Part shown: in pieces, positions 1-8,605 of the stretch | Layout: every line of letters starts with the position of its first letter | Position numbering within the stretch: the stretch's first letter is position 1 | From: Streptomyces sp. MMG1533 | GTDB lineage: Bacteria > Actinomycetota > Actinomycetes > Streptomycetales > Streptomycetaceae | DNA length: 64,000 nt | Reading direction: 5' to 3' | NCBI RefSeq assembly: GCF_001279775.1 | Contig: NZ_LGDG01000237.1 | Span: 109,417 to 173,416, forward strand | Notes under the pieces: model-generated | What the model was told of the DNA's origin: nothing | The model's input: only the letters and a program-made list of their open reading frames with translations | Databases searched by the model: none | Translations under genes and position numbers: made by a program

Positions 1-1103
1 GGGAGCGGAATCGCCGGCCCCCACCAGGCGTCGTCCATCAGGGCGAGGTCGGCGCCCAGCCGCTGCCCCGCCCGGATTCCGTCCCCGGTGTTCTCCTTCG
101 CTCCGACGGTCCACTCGGTGCCGATCGGCTGCTGCTGGTACTGCGCCCGCATCGCCGCGTTGTGCTCGAACCCGCCGGATCCGACGACGACCCCGCGCCG
201 GGCGCGGACGAGCCCCGGGGTGCCGCCCCGGGTGACCACGGCACCGGCCACCGCCCCGCCCTCGACGTACAGCTCGGTGAGCGGGGTGCCGAGCCAGACC
301 GGCACCCCGGCGGTCCGGAGCCCGACGCGCAGTCCCGCCGCGAGCGACTGCCCCATGGTGAGCGGCTTCTGCCCCAGGGCCGCTGCCCTCGTACCCCGCG
401 CCAGGCACTCGGCGGCGACGGCGGCGCCCTTCGCGCTCACCGCGGTAAGGGCGAGCCACTTGTAGTCGGCGCTGAAGACCACCAATCCGGCGGGGACTTC
501 GAGGTACGGCGGGTTGAGGCGGGCGAGTTCGGCGCCGAGGAGGTTGCCGTCGAGCTGGTCGGGTTCGATGGAGCGGCCGTTCGGGAGACCTCCGGGGAGC
601 TCGGGGTAGTAGTCGCTGTACCCCTCCATCCAGCGGAAGCGCAGCGGGCTGTCGGCCATGACGAGGGAGATCATGGCGGGCCCGTGGGCGAGGAAGGCCC
701 GCTGCCGGTCCAGGGGGACGTCCGCCCCGACGACGGCGGCGAGATAGGCCGCGGCCTTGGCCGGGGTGTCAGGCACCCCGGCGGCAAGGATCACCGGGTT
801 GTTGGGGATCCAGATCCCGGCACCGGAGCGGGCGGCCGAGCCCCCGAAGGTGGCCGCCTTCTCGACGACAACACAGCTCAGCCCCTGCTTGGCGGCCGTG
901 AGCGCGGCGGTCATCCCAGCCGCGCCGGAGCCGATGACGACGACGTCGTACGTACCGAGCAGGGGCAGGTCGGCGGCCCGGGCGCCTTGCTGCACCCCGG
1001 CCGCGACGGCGATTCCGGCCCCGGCGGCGCCGGCCAGCAGATGCCGCCGGGACGGGCCGGTGGTGCGTCTGATGTGTCGCGCAGGGTCCGCACTCGTGGT
1101 CAT
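1..1103 (-). CDS. FAD-dependent dehydrogenase, 3-ketosteroid dehydrogenase type (partial)
   Basis: About 367 residues are visible; the gene runs off the left edge. A twin-arginine-like export signal (SRRHLLAGAAGAG, residues ~18-30, then an Ala-rich stretch) precedes a dinucleotide-binding motif GSGAAGMTAAL at residues ~58-68 and a downstream acidic residue in VVEKAATFGGSAARSGAG. This is the usual N-terminus of the succinate-dehydrogenase/fumarate-reductase/KstD flavoprotein family, which removes hydrogens from steroid-like or other carbonyl substrates. ATG 1103 was chosen because the Tat-like motif follows it directly. The substrate cannot be told; KstD-like is a family-level call. Confidence 0.8.
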   Translation of the reverse strand, partial: MTTSADPARHIRRTTGPSRRHLLAGAAGAGIAVAAGVQQGARAADLPLLGTYDVVVIGSGAAGMTAALTAAKQGLSCVVVEKAATFGGSAARSGAGIWIPNNPVILAAGVPDTPAKAAAYLAAVVGADVPLDRQRAFLAHGPAMISLVMADSPLRFRWMEGYSDYYPELPGGLPNGRSIEPDQLDGNLLGAELARLNPPYLEVPAGLVVFSADYKWLALTAVSAKGAAVAAECLARGTRAAALGQKPLTMGQSLAAGLRVGLRTAGVPVWLGTPLTELYVEGGAVAGAVVTRGGTPGLVRARRGVVVGSGGFEHNAAMRAQYQQQPIGTEWTVGAKENTGDGIRAGQRLGADLALMDDAWWGPAIPL

Positions 1104-1205
1104 GGCCACTCCAGCCCGCCGGGAACGAAGGAAAAGGGGTGAGGGGACGGGAATGTCGCGCGGGGGTCTTGTGAAGTCAAGAGCCGTGCGCCGGACCCAA
1201 CACGC

Positions 1206-1236
1206 TTGACCTCGACCGAACTTGAGGTATGAGGAT
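1206..1236 (+). promoter_or_regulatory. SoxR/MerR-type promoter with a 19-bp spacer
   Basis: TTGACC at 1206-1211 and GAGGAT at 1231-1236 are separated by 19 bp. The overlapping element CCTCGACCGAACTTGAGG (1210-1227) matches 14 of 18 positions of the E. coli SoxR box and sits at the same place relative to -35 and -10 as in soxS. Overlong spacers with a central dyad are the hallmark of MerR-family activated promoters. Transcription starting 6-7 nt after the -10 would begin at or next to ATG 1243, so the message may be leaderless. No MerR gene is seen nearby. Confidence 0.6.
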
Positions 1237-1242
1237 CGGCAC

Positions 1243-1659
1243 ATGGCGACGACGGAGCAGACTCACGCAGCGGTGGAGATCGAGGCCATCACCCGGGTGG
1301 TGGCCAGGGTGGAGCACGCCCAGCGGAACGAACTCCCGGACGAGTTCGTCGCGTTGTTCCGCGCCGACGCGATCTGGACGACGGGACACGGGCGGCGACT
1401 GTTCGGACGCGAGGAGATCGCCGCCTTCACACGGCAGGTCCTGCCCGGCGCCATGCGCGAATCGACGGTGACGTACGAAGTGGAACACGTGCTGTTCATC
1501 CGGCCCGACGTCGCCGCCGTGAAGGTCCGCGCCCAGTACCGGACCCCCGACGGCCGGCCGATCGGCAACGCGGGCAGCCCGATGTACGTGATGTCCAAGG
1601 AGGACGGCGAGTGGCGACTGACCGCCTGCCAGAACACGGAGGTGTTCGAGGCTGCGTGA
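1243..1659 (+). CDS. SgcJ/EcaC-type SnoaL-like (NTF2 fold) protein
   Basis: 138 aa, the normal size for a single NTF2-like/DUF4440 domain of the SgcJ/EcaC group. The sequence has the expected pattern of an N-terminal helix pair (ITRVVARVEHAQRN), an acidic FVALFRADAIWTT strand region and a C-terminal WRLTACQNT strand. These small cone-shaped proteins bind or isomerise hydrophobic small molecules; no catalytic residue can be assigned. The frame is open from TTG 1222, but ATG 1243 is preferred because of the promoter immediately upstream. A SoxR-like promoter would imply induction by redox-active compounds (inference). Confidence 0.75.
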   Translation: MATTEQTHAAVEIEAITRVVARVEHAQRNELPDEFVALFRADAIWTTGHGRRLFGREEIAAFTRQVLPGAMRESTVTYEVEHVLFIRPDVAAVKVRAQYRTPDGRPIGNAGSPMYVMSKEDGEWRLTACQNTEVFEAA

Positions 1660-1707
1660 GGCGGCTCGGTGCGGTCCCGGGCCGAGACGCCCTCGACCTG
1701 CCTCAGC

Positions 1708-1727
1708 CTCGCCCGCTGGTGGGCGAG
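1708..1727. terminator. Bidirectional hairpin between convergent genes
   Basis: A perfect 7-bp stem CTCGCCC/GGGCGAG with a 6-nt loop lies between the stop codons of the convergent SnoaL-like and acyl-CoA ligase genes. There is no U-tract, as is common for Streptomyces terminators. Confidence 0.5.
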
Positions 1728-1746
1728 GGGCGAGCCCGTTCCTCGC

Positions 1747-3663
1747 TCACCGCTCGTACAGCCCGTCCACGTCCTGTGCGAAGTCCTTCATGACCGCCTC
1801 CCGCCGCAGTTTCATCGACGGGGTCAGATGGCCCGCCGCCTCCGAGAAGTCCACCGGGAGGATCGTGAAGCGGCGGATCGACTCCGGACGGGAGACCAGC
1901 TTGTTGGCCTCGTCGACCGCCCGCTGGAGGATCGCTCTCAACTCCTCGTCGTTCACGAGGAGTTCCGCCGGGACCGGGTGCTTGCCGCGCATCTGGCGCC
2001 AGTGCGTGACGCCGTCCATGTCGAGGGTGATGAGGGCGGAGATGTAGGGGCGGGTGTCGCCCACGACCATGCACTGGGAGATCAGGGGGTGGGAGCGGAG
2101 CCAGTTCTCCAGGGGCGCCGGGGCTACGTTCTTGCCTCCCGCCGTGATGAGGATCTCCTTCTTTCTGCCCGTGATGGTCAGGTAGCCCTCGTTGTCGAGG
2201 CGGCCGATGTCGCCCGTGGGGAACCAGCCGTCGGGGGAGGACGGGATCAGGCCGCTGCCGTGCGGGTCCCAGTAGCCGCGGAAGACCTGGCCGCCGTTGA
2301 GGAGGATCTCGCCGTCCGCGGCGATGCGGATCCTGGTGCCGGGCAGGGGCCAGCCGACCGTGCCCAGGCGGGGTTTGAGGGGCGGGGTGCACGTGGCGGC
2401 GCCGGTGGATTCCGTCAGGCCGTAGCCCTCGTAGATCTCCATGCCCGCGCCCGCGTAGAAGGCGGCGAGGTGGCGGCCGAGGGGGGAGCCGCCGGAGATG
2501 ATGTGGCGGATCCGGCCGCCCATGGCGTTGCGGATGCGGCGGTAGACGAGGGGGTCGTAGAAGGCGCGGGCCGCCTTGAGGGCGGGGCCGGGGCCGGAGC
2601 CCGTGCCGGCCTGGCGGGCCTCGACCGCCTCGGCGTAGCGGCAGGCCACCCCGGTCGCACGGTCGAAGACCTTGACCCGGCCGCCGCTCTCCGCCTTGGC
2701 GCGCGCGTTGTTGAAGACCTTCTCCAGCATGTACGGGATGACGAGCAGGAACGTCGGCTTGAAGCTGCCGAGGTCGGCCAGCAGGTCCTCGGCCTGCAGG
2801 CTCGGTGCGTGGCCGAGGCGGACCCGGGCGCGGATGCAGGCGACGGCCACCATGCGGCCGAAGACGTGTGACATGGGGAGGAAGAGCAGGGTGGCGAGGT
2901 CCTCGGACGCCGTCTTCGACTTGAAGACGGGGTGCAGGAGTTCGACCGCGTTGTCGACCTCCGCGAGGAAGTTCCCGTGCGTGAGCGCACAGCCCTTGGG
3001 CCGGCCGGTGGTGCCCGAGGTGTAGACGACGGTGGCGAGCGTGTCCGGGACCAACATCCCGCGCCGTACGGCGATTTCCTGGTCGGTGACGCCCTGGCCC
3101 AACTCGGCCACGCGCTCCAGGTGGCCCTTCTCCAGGATCCACAGGTGGCGCAGGTCGGGGAGGCGGCTGAGTTCCGGGCCGAGCGCCGACGCCTGGGCGA
3201 CGGTCTCCGTCACCAGGGCCACCGCGCCCGAGTCCTGGAGGATCCACCGGGTCTGGAAGACGGAGGAGGTCGGGTAGATCGGGACGGTGACCAGACCGGC
3301 GGCCCACGCGGCGAAGTCGAGGAGCGTCCACTCGTACGTCGTACGCGCCATGATCGCGATCCGGTCGCCCGGCACCAGCCCTTCCGCGATCATCCCCTTC
3401 GCCAGGGCTTGCACCTGGCCGGCGAACTCGGCCGCCGTCACGTCCGCCCAACCGCCGTCCTCCGTACGGCGGCTGAGCACCCGGTCCGCCGGCGCCTCGT
3501 CCGCGTTGTCGAAGGGCAGGTCGGCGAGCGAGCCGTGGGTGACCGGCGGGACCATCGGGGGCACGGAGACCTCCCGGACCTCTCCGTCCAGCCGCCGTAT
3601 TTCCGGTTCCACGAGCACGGGCGCACCGTCGTAGTCGTGACCGGACGTGTAGGAGAGGGACAT
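1747..3663 (-). CDS. Long-chain-type acyl-CoA ligase (AMP-binding)
   Basis: 638 aa, full length for a FadD15/FACL-type enzyme. It carries the AMP-binding loop YTSGTTGRPKG (about residue 220), the A5 motif YGLTES, and the hinge block GWFPTGDIGRL followed by GRKKEILITAGGKN. Acyl-adenylate and then acyl-CoA formation is the known family activity. The frame is open to 3738, but ATG 3663 has GGAGC at proper spacing and begins the conserved N-terminus. The neighbouring thiolase and FabG-type genes suggest a common role in fatty-acid activation and turnover. Confidence 0.9.
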   Translation of the reverse strand: MSLSYTSGHDYDGAPVLVEPEIRRLDGEVREVSVPPMVPPVTHGSLADLPFDNADEAPADRVLSRRTEDGGWADVTAAEFAGQVQALAKGMIAEGLVPGDRIAIMARTTYEWTLLDFAAWAAGLVTVPIYPTSSVFQTRWILQDSGAVALVTETVAQASALGPELSRLPDLRHLWILEKGHLERVAELGQGVTDQEIAVRRGMLVPDTLATVVYTSGTTGRPKGCALTHGNFLAEVDNAVELLHPVFKSKTASEDLATLLFLPMSHVFGRMVAVACIRARVRLGHAPSLQAEDLLADLGSFKPTFLLVIPYMLEKVFNNARAKAESGGRVKVFDRATGVACRYAEAVEARQAGTGSGPGPALKAARAFYDPLVYRRIRNAMGGRIRHIISGGSPLGRHLAAFYAGAGMEIYEGYGLTESTGAATCTPPLKPRLGTVGWPLPGTRIRIAADGEILLNGGQVFRGYWDPHGSGLIPSSPDGWFPTGDIGRLDNEGYLTITGRKKEILITAGGKNVAPAPLENWLRSHPLISQCMVVGDTRPYISALITLDMDGVTHWRQMRGKHPVPAELLVNDEELRAILQRAVDEANKLVSRPESIRRFTILPVDFSEAAGHLTPSMKLRREAVMKDFAQDVDGLYER

Positions 3664-3862
3664 GGGCAGCTCCAGGGGCGTGCAGCAGCGTTCCGCTCTG
3701 CTACATGTGGTACGCGCGGTGCATACCGGGGCGTTCACCCGCGGGTGCGACTTTGGGGTTACCGCGGGTTAGGACGGTGATCGTACGGGGCCCGCGTGGA
3801 AGGTTCGTGCGGGTTCGGGGGTGGTCCGGAGCCGGGCGTGTGCAACCTCGGAGGTCACCTGA

Positions 3863-3881
3863 GAGGGATTCACTTTCCCTC
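3863..3881 (-). terminator. Hairpin downstream of the thiolase gene
   Basis: A 6-bp stem GAGGGA/TCCCTC with a 7-nt loop begins 14 nt after the thiolase stop. It is weak but correctly placed to separate thiolase transcription from the acyl-CoA ligase gene further downstream on the same strand. Confidence 0.35.
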
Positions 3882-3894
3882 CCCTGTACTGCGC

Positions 3895-5190
3895 CTACGT
3901 CCGCTCCAGGACCGCCGTCACCCCTTGTCCGCCCGCCGCGCACACCGAGATCAGCCCCCGCCCCGAACCACCGGCCCCGCCCCGCTCGGCCAGCAGTTTC
4001 GCCAGCGTCGCCACGATCCGCGCGCCCGTCGCCGCGAAGGGGTGCCCGGTCGCGAGCGAGGACCCCGCGACGTTCAGCCGGGCGTGGTCCACCGGGGCCA
4101 GGCCCCGCTTCTCCCAGGCGGCCAGCGTCGCCAGCACCTGCGATGCGAAAGCCTCGTGGATCTCGAGCAGTTCGAAGTCGTCCAGTCCCAGTCCGGCCCG
4201 CTCCAGCATGCGCGGGATGGCGTGTGCGGGGGCCATCAGCAGGCCGTCCTCGCCGCCGGCCACGTCCCCCGCCACGAAGTCCACGGCCGCCGTCTCGTAC
4301 GCGGTGAGATACGCCAGCGGTTCCAGGCCGTGCGCCTCGGCCCAGTCCTCGCTCGCCAGGAGGACGACCGCCGCGCCGTCCGTCAGCGGCGTCGAGTTGC
4401 CCGCCGTCATCGTCGGGTCGGGGGCGTCGAGGCCGAACACCGGCTTCAGGGAGGCCAGTTTCCGCGGCGTCGAGCCGGGGCGCAGGTTCTGGTCGCGGGC
4501 CAGGCCCCGGAAGGGGACCACGAGGTCCTCGAAGAAGCCGCGTTCGTACGCCGCCGCCAGCCGCTGGTGGCTCGTCGCCGCCAGTTCGTCCTGGGCCTCG
4601 CGGGTGATGCCCCAGGCCCGGGCGGTGACGGCCGCGTGCTCGCCCATCGACAGGCCGGTACGCGGCTCGGCGTTGCGCGGGATGTCGGGAACCAGGTGGC
4701 CGGGACGCAGCCGCGCGAGTGCCTTGGCCCGGCCCCCGAGGGACTTCGCCCGCCGCGCCTCCAGCAGCAGGCGCCGCAGGTCGTCGTTGACGCCCAGGGG
4801 CGCGTCGCTGGCCGTGTCCGCTCCGCCCGCGATCGCCGACTCCGTCTGGCCGAGGGCGATCTTGTTGGCGGCGGCGATGACGGCCTGCAGGCCGGTGCCG
4901 CAGGCCTGCTGGATGTCGTACGCCGGTGTCCGCGCGTCCAGTTTCGAGCCGAGGACCGTCTCGCGGGCGAGGTTGAAGTCGCGGCTGTGCTTGAGGACGG
5001 CCCCGGCGACGAACTCGCCCACCGCGCCCGGCGCTTCGAGCCCGTGCCGCTCGACCAGGGCGTCGAGCACCGCCGTCAGCATCTCCTGGTTGGAGGCGGT
5101 GGCGTACGGCCCGTCGGAGCGGGCGAAGGGGACGCGGGCGCCGGCGACGATCGCGACACGGCGGACCGCCTGCGGTTTCAGGGGACTCAT
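3895..5190 (-). CDS. Acetyl-CoA C-acyltransferase (thiolase), FadA2/FadI-like
   Basis: 431 aa thiolase. The acylated cysteine lies in QQACGTGLQ (Cys ~97), the catalytic His in EIHEAFASQ and the second Cys in ISVCAAGGQG near the C-terminus; substrate-loop GMG-type residues appear as LSMGEHA. It condenses or cleaves acyl-CoAs (biosynthetic or beta-oxidation direction not determined). It is transcribed divergently from a large FabG and a MaoC dehydratase, the same gene partners as fadA2, fabG4 and htdX in mycobacteria, which supports one beta-oxidation-like module. Confidence 0.9.
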   Translation of the reverse strand: MSPLKPQAVRRVAIVAGARVPFARSDGPYATASNQEMLTAVLDALVERHGLEAPGAVGEFVAGAVLKHSRDFNLARETVLGSKLDARTPAYDIQQACGTGLQAVIAAANKIALGQTESAIAGGADTASDAPLGVNDDLRRLLLEARRAKSLGGRAKALARLRPGHLVPDIPRNAEPRTGLSMGEHAAVTARAWGITREAQDELAATSHQRLAAAYERGFFEDLVVPFRGLARDQNLRPGSTPRKLASLKPVFGLDAPDPTMTAGNSTPLTDGAAVVLLASEDWAEAHGLEPLAYLTAYETAAVDFVAGDVAGGEDGLLMAPAHAIPRMLERAGLGLDDFELLEIHEAFASQVLATLAAWEKRGLAPVDHARLNVAGSSLATGHPFAATGARIVATLAKLLAERGGAGGSGRGLISVCAAGGQGVTAVLERT

Positions 5191-5213
5191 CTCGACCAGC
5201 TCCTCACCCGTGA

Positions 5214-5250
5214 CGTAGGCTTACCTACGGTAACCTTACTCCAGAGTAAG
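5214..5250. promoter_or_regulatory. Two inverted repeats in the thiolase/fabG divergent promoter
   Basis: CGTAGG/CCTACG (5214-5229, 4-nt centre) and CTTACTC/GAGTAAG (5235-5250, 2-nt centre) lie in the 85-bp gap between divergent genes. The second has the size and symmetry of a TetR operator; a TetR regulator is encoded just beyond the fabG-maoC pair and is the obvious candidate ligand (inference). Confidence 0.5.
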
Positions 5251-5275
5251 AAGAGAACCGAGTGGGGAGACGGCC

Positions 5276-6571
5276 ATGGCCGACCGCTACCTGAGCTTCA
5301 CCGGCACCGCGCCCGGCCGTTTCCTGACCCGTCGGCTGGGGCTGCCGCAACCGGCCGCACTCCGGCGCTGGGCGCCCGAGCACCCCTTGCCCGAAGGTGA
5401 CCTGCTCCACCTCAGAGCCGGCAAGTCGGACCTCGAACTCGCCGGTACGGGGCTCCCGCCGGCCCGCTCCACCGACCGGCCCGCCGCCGTCCTCCTCGAC
5501 GCCACCGGCATCACGGACATCAAGGGCCTGGACGAGGTGCACGCCGCCCTGCACCCCGTCGTACGGTCGGTCGCCGCGAGCGGCCGCGTCGTCGTGCTCG
5601 GTGCCCCGCTCGATCCCGCCGACCATCACCAGGCCGCCGCCCAGCAGGCCCTGGAGGGCCTCACGCGCTCGCTCGGCAAGGAGATCGGCCGCGGAAGGAC
5701 CGTGAACCTCGTACGCCTGACCGACGCGATCGCCGCCGAGTCGACCCTGCGCTTCCTGCTCTCCCCCAAGTCGGCGTACGTCAGCGGCCAGGTGATCGAG
5801 GTCGGCGCCGGGCAGATCACCGCCCCCGACGACTGGGACCGTCCCCTCGCCGGCCGTACCGCCCTGGTCACCGGCGCCGCGCGCGGCATCGGCGAGGCGG
5901 TCGCCGAGACGCTGGCGAGAGACGGGGCGCGGGTCGTCGTCCTGGACGTACCGCAGGCCGAGGAGGACGCCCGGAGGGTCGCCGAACGGCTCGGCGGCAC
6001 CGCCCTCGCCCTCGACATCACGGCCGCCGACGCGGGCGAGCGGATCGTCGGCGCCCTGCCCGACGGCCTTGACGTGCTCATCCACAACGCGGGCATCACG
6101 CGCGACCGGCGGCTGGTCAACATGCCTGCGGACAGGTGGAGTTCGGTGCTGGAGGTGAATCTGGCGAGCGTGCTGCGGACGACGGACGCGCTGCTCGCGA
6201 CGGGAGCCCTGACGCCGGGCGGCCGGATCGTGGCGACGGCCTCGATCGCCGGTATCGCGGGCAACGCGGGCCAGACGAACTACGGGGCGAGCAAGGCGGG
6301 AATCGTCGGGCTCGTCCGTTCCCTCGCGCCGCGGGCGCTCGCCGAGCACGGGGTGACGGTCAACGCGGTCGCGCCCGGGTTCATCGAGACCGGGATGACC
6401 GCGGCGATCCCGCTGTTCATCCGCGAGGCGGGCCGCCGTATGAACTCCCTGGCCCAGGGCGGTCTGCCCGCCGACGTCGCCGAGACCACCGCCTGGCTCG
6501 CCCACCCGGCCTCCGGCGCGGTCAACGGGCAGGTCGTGCGGGTCTGCGGCCAGAGCCTGCTGGGGGCGTAG
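5276..6571 (+). CDS. High-molecular-weight 3-oxoacyl-ACP/CoA reductase (FabG4 type)
   Basis: 431 aa, roughly 200 residues longer than ordinary FabG. The N-terminal half is a degenerate flavodoxin-like domain. The C-terminal half is a complete SDR with the NAD(P)-binding TGAARGIGEAVA, the NAG strand HNAGITRDR, a catalytic Ser in TASIAGIAG and Tyr/Lys in NYGASKAG. HMwFabG enzymes reduce 3-oxoacyl-CoA with NADH. ATG 5276 follows a GGGGAGA ribosome site. Its stop overlaps the next gene by 1 nt, showing translational coupling to the dehydratase. Confidence 0.9.
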   Translation: MADRYLSFTGTAPGRFLTRRLGLPQPAALRRWAPEHPLPEGDLLHLRAGKSDLELAGTGLPPARSTDRPAAVLLDATGITDIKGLDEVHAALHPVVRSVAASGRVVVLGAPLDPADHHQAAAQQALEGLTRSLGKEIGRGRTVNLVRLTDAIAAESTLRFLLSPKSAYVSGQVIEVGAGQITAPDDWDRPLAGRTALVTGAARGIGEAVAETLARDGARVVVLDVPQAEEDARRVAERLGGTALALDITAADAGERIVGALPDGLDVLIHNAGITRDRRLVNMPADRWSSVLEVNLASVLRTTDALLATGALTPGGRIVATASIAGIAGNAGQTNYGASKAGIVGLVRSLAPRALAEHGVTVNAVAPGFIETGMTAAIPLFIREAGRRMNSLAQGGLPADVAETTAWLAHPASGAVNGQVVRVCGQSLLGA

Positions 6572-7410
6572 TGTCCGTCGTCCTCACGCAGCTGCCCGCG
6601 CTGACGCCGCTGCTCGCCCGCGGCGCCCTGCTGTCCCCCTTCAAACGGCCCCGCCCGGCCGCCGACTTCCCCCGCACCCGGCTCGTACTGCCCGGTCTGC
6701 GCGTCGACCTCGCGCGGCTGGCGGCGTACGAGCGGGTGTGCGGCTTCGCGGCCGGGGACGACGCGCTGCCGGTGACGTATCCGCACGTGCTGGGCTTTCC
6801 GCTCGCGATGCGTCTGATGAGCGGGCGGCACTTCCCGCTGCCGCTGCTCGGGCTCGTCCACACGTCGATCGAGATCACGCAGAACACGGCGCTCGCGGCC
6901 ACCGGAGCATACGAACTCACCGTGTACGTCGACGGGTTGGTGCCCCACCGGCGCGGCACGGAGGCCGCCGTCGTCACCGAGGTGCGGGCGGGCGGGGACG
7001 TCGTATGGGAGTCGAGGAGCACGTATCTCGCACGGCACCGCACCGACGGACGGGCGGCGGAGAGCGCCTCTCAGCCGCAGCGGCCGCTTCCCGCGGTGGC
7101 CGAGTGGCGGCTGGCCGGGGACATCGGACGCCGGTACGGTGCCGCGTCCGGCGACCGCAACCCCATCCACCTGTATCCGCTCACCGCCCGTCTCTTCGGC
7201 TTCCCCCGCGCCATCGCGCACGGCATGTGGACCGTGGCCCGCTGCCTGGCCGCGCACGGCGCACCGCAGGCCGCCCTGGTTCGGGCGGAGTTCAGGGCAC
7301 CCGTGCTGCTGCCGGGCACGGTGACGTACGCCGCTGACGGCGAGCGGTTCGAGCTGCGCGGCGGAAGCCGGGTGCATGTGAGCGGCGGGGTCTACCCGAT
7401 CGCCTCGTGA
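6571..7410 (+). CDS. MaoC-like (R)-3-hydroxyacyl dehydratase (HtdX type)
   Basis: 279 aa double hot-dog protein. The hydratase-2 catalytic segment reads ASGDRNPIHLYPLTA, with the Asp and His in the expected positions, followed by FPRAIAHGMWT. It would dehydrate 3-hydroxyacyl-CoA/ACP made by the upstream reductase. The start is GTG 6571, sharing one base with the fabG stop (TAGTG). The 3' end overlaps the convergent TetR gene by 19 nt. Confidence 0.85.
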   Translation: MSVVLTQLPALTPLLARGALLSPFKRPRPAADFPRTRLVLPGLRVDLARLAAYERVCGFAAGDDALPVTYPHVLGFPLAMRLMSGRHFPLPLLGLVHTSIEITQNTALAATGAYELTVYVDGLVPHRRGTEAAVVTEVRAGGDVVWESRSTYLARHRTDGRAAESASQPQRPLPAVAEWRLAGDIGRRYGAASGDRNPIHLYPLTARLFGFPRAIAHGMWTVARCLAAHGAPQAALVRAEFRAPVLLPGTVTYAADGERFELRGGSRVHVSGGVYPIAS

Positions 7411-8054
7411 ACCGGCTCCGGCGGCGACCACGGATGGCCGTCCATCAGATTCCCCAGCCCCGCCCACGCGAAGTTCATCAGGGTCGCCGCCGCCTGTCTG
7501 GCGCTGATGCCCGGCGTGGCGTTGGCCCAGGCGGCGAGGGACTCGGCGGCGCCGACCAGGGCCTCGGCGAGGCCGGCGACCTCGCGCTCGGGGAGGTCGG
7601 GGTCGCGGTGGGCCTCGCGGGCGGCGACGACGATCAGGCCGGTCACGAAGGCGACGATCTCCTCGCGCATCGCGGTGACCTCGGCGGCGAACGGCTCGCC
7701 GTGGGTGCGGGCCTGGAGGTGCAGGACCGACCAGGCGTCCGGGTGTTGCGCGGTGTGCGTGAAGAACGCCCGCAGACCGTCCCAGAGTTGGCGGTCGGCG
7801 GGCAGCTCGCGGCGGACGCCGGCCCGGACGGCCTCGGTGAGGGCCTTCGCCTCGCGGCGGATGCAGGCGGTGAAGAGGTCTTCCTTCGAGTTCAGGTACA
7901 GGTAGACCAGCGGCTTGGACACGCCCGCGAGTTCGGCGATCTCGTCCATCGACGCGGCCATGTACCCGCGCTGCCCGAAGGTCCGCACGGCGGCGTCCAG
8001 CATCTGCTGCTCACGGACGGCACGCGGCATCCGCTTGCTCTTCACGGCACCCAT
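7392..8054 (-). CDS. TetR-family regulator
   Basis: 220 aa. The N-terminal helix-turn-helix spans residues ~13-60 (AAVRTFGQRGYMAASMDE, then IAELAGVSKPLVYLYLNSKEDLF), followed by an all-helical ligand domain. Such regulators often answer to acyl-CoAs. It converges on the MaoC gene and probably controls the thiolase/fabG/maoC promoter, where a TetR-sized inverted repeat is present (inference). Confidence 0.9.
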   Translation of the reverse strand: MGAVKSKRMPRAVREQQMLDAAVRTFGQRGYMAASMDEIAELAGVSKPLVYLYLNSKEDLFTACIRREAKALTEAVRAGVRRELPADRQLWDGLRAFFTHTAQHPDAWSVLHLQARTHGEPFAAEVTAMREEIVAFVTGLIVVAAREAHRDPDLPEREVAGLAEALVGAAESLAAWANATPGISARQAAATLMNFAWAGLGNLMDGHPWSPPEPVHEAIG

Positions 8055-8093
8055 ATGGAAGAGCCTAATTGGGTGCGGCCGTGAGCAACGCCC

Positions 8094-8402
8094 CTACGAC
8101 GCCTGGGGAGCCTGGCCCTGCGTCCGCGCGGTGTCGTCTTCCACGTCCTCCTGGCTGCGGTTCGCCTCCAGGTTGGACTTCATGCGGTCGACCTTCTGCA
8201 CGACCTGGACCGAGGCGCGGTCCCGCTCCTTGCGCAGCACGACGAAGCTGATCGGGGCGGAGAGCACGAGGGAGAGCAGGACGACCCACATACCGTTGGA
8301 GTCGCCGAGGCCACGCGGGACGACACCGGAGTAGACGAGGCCCCAGACGACCACGAGGCAGCCCACGAAGATCCCGAGGCGCATCAGTGTGTAGCGGAGC
8401 AT
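8094..8402 (-). CDS. DUF4229 small membrane protein
   Basis: 102 aa with two transmembrane helices (residues ~8-28 and ~38-58) and a charged C-terminal tail containing KERDRASVQVVQKVDRMK, typical of the actinobacterial DUF4229 family. The function is unknown. ATG 8402 was chosen because the hydrophobic helix starts a few residues later; the frame is open further upstream through repeat DNA that does not look coding. Confidence 0.75.
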   Translation of the reverse strand: MLRYTLMRLGIFVGCLVVVWGLVYSGVVPRGLGDSNGMWVVLLSLVLSAPISFVVLRKERDRASVQVVQKVDRMKSNLEANRSQEDVEDDTARTQGQAPQAS

Positions 8403-8520
8403 CTCAATCCACTCTTCCGTTCCGGCTGGGGGTCCCCCCTGAGGGCGTTCCCGAAGGCACCATCCAGTGAAGCACGCCCGGCACGCGATCTTGCAAGGGG
8501 TGTCGCCGTGCTGGGAGAGC

Positions 8521-8605
8521 CTCGGTGCGGGTCTCGGATCAGGGGACGGTCTCGGTGCGGGACTCAGATCAGGGGACGGTCTCGGTGCGGGACTCAGTTC
8601 AGAGG
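8521..8605. repeat. 30-bp tandem repeat, 2.8 copies, spanning a stop codon
   Basis: Units at 8521-8550, 8551-8580 and a partial unit at 8581-8605 share CTCGGTGCGGGACTCAGATC. The partial unit contains the stop codon of the acetyltransferase gene, so the repeat grows outward from the end of that gene. The unit length is divisible by 3. Confidence 0.85.
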
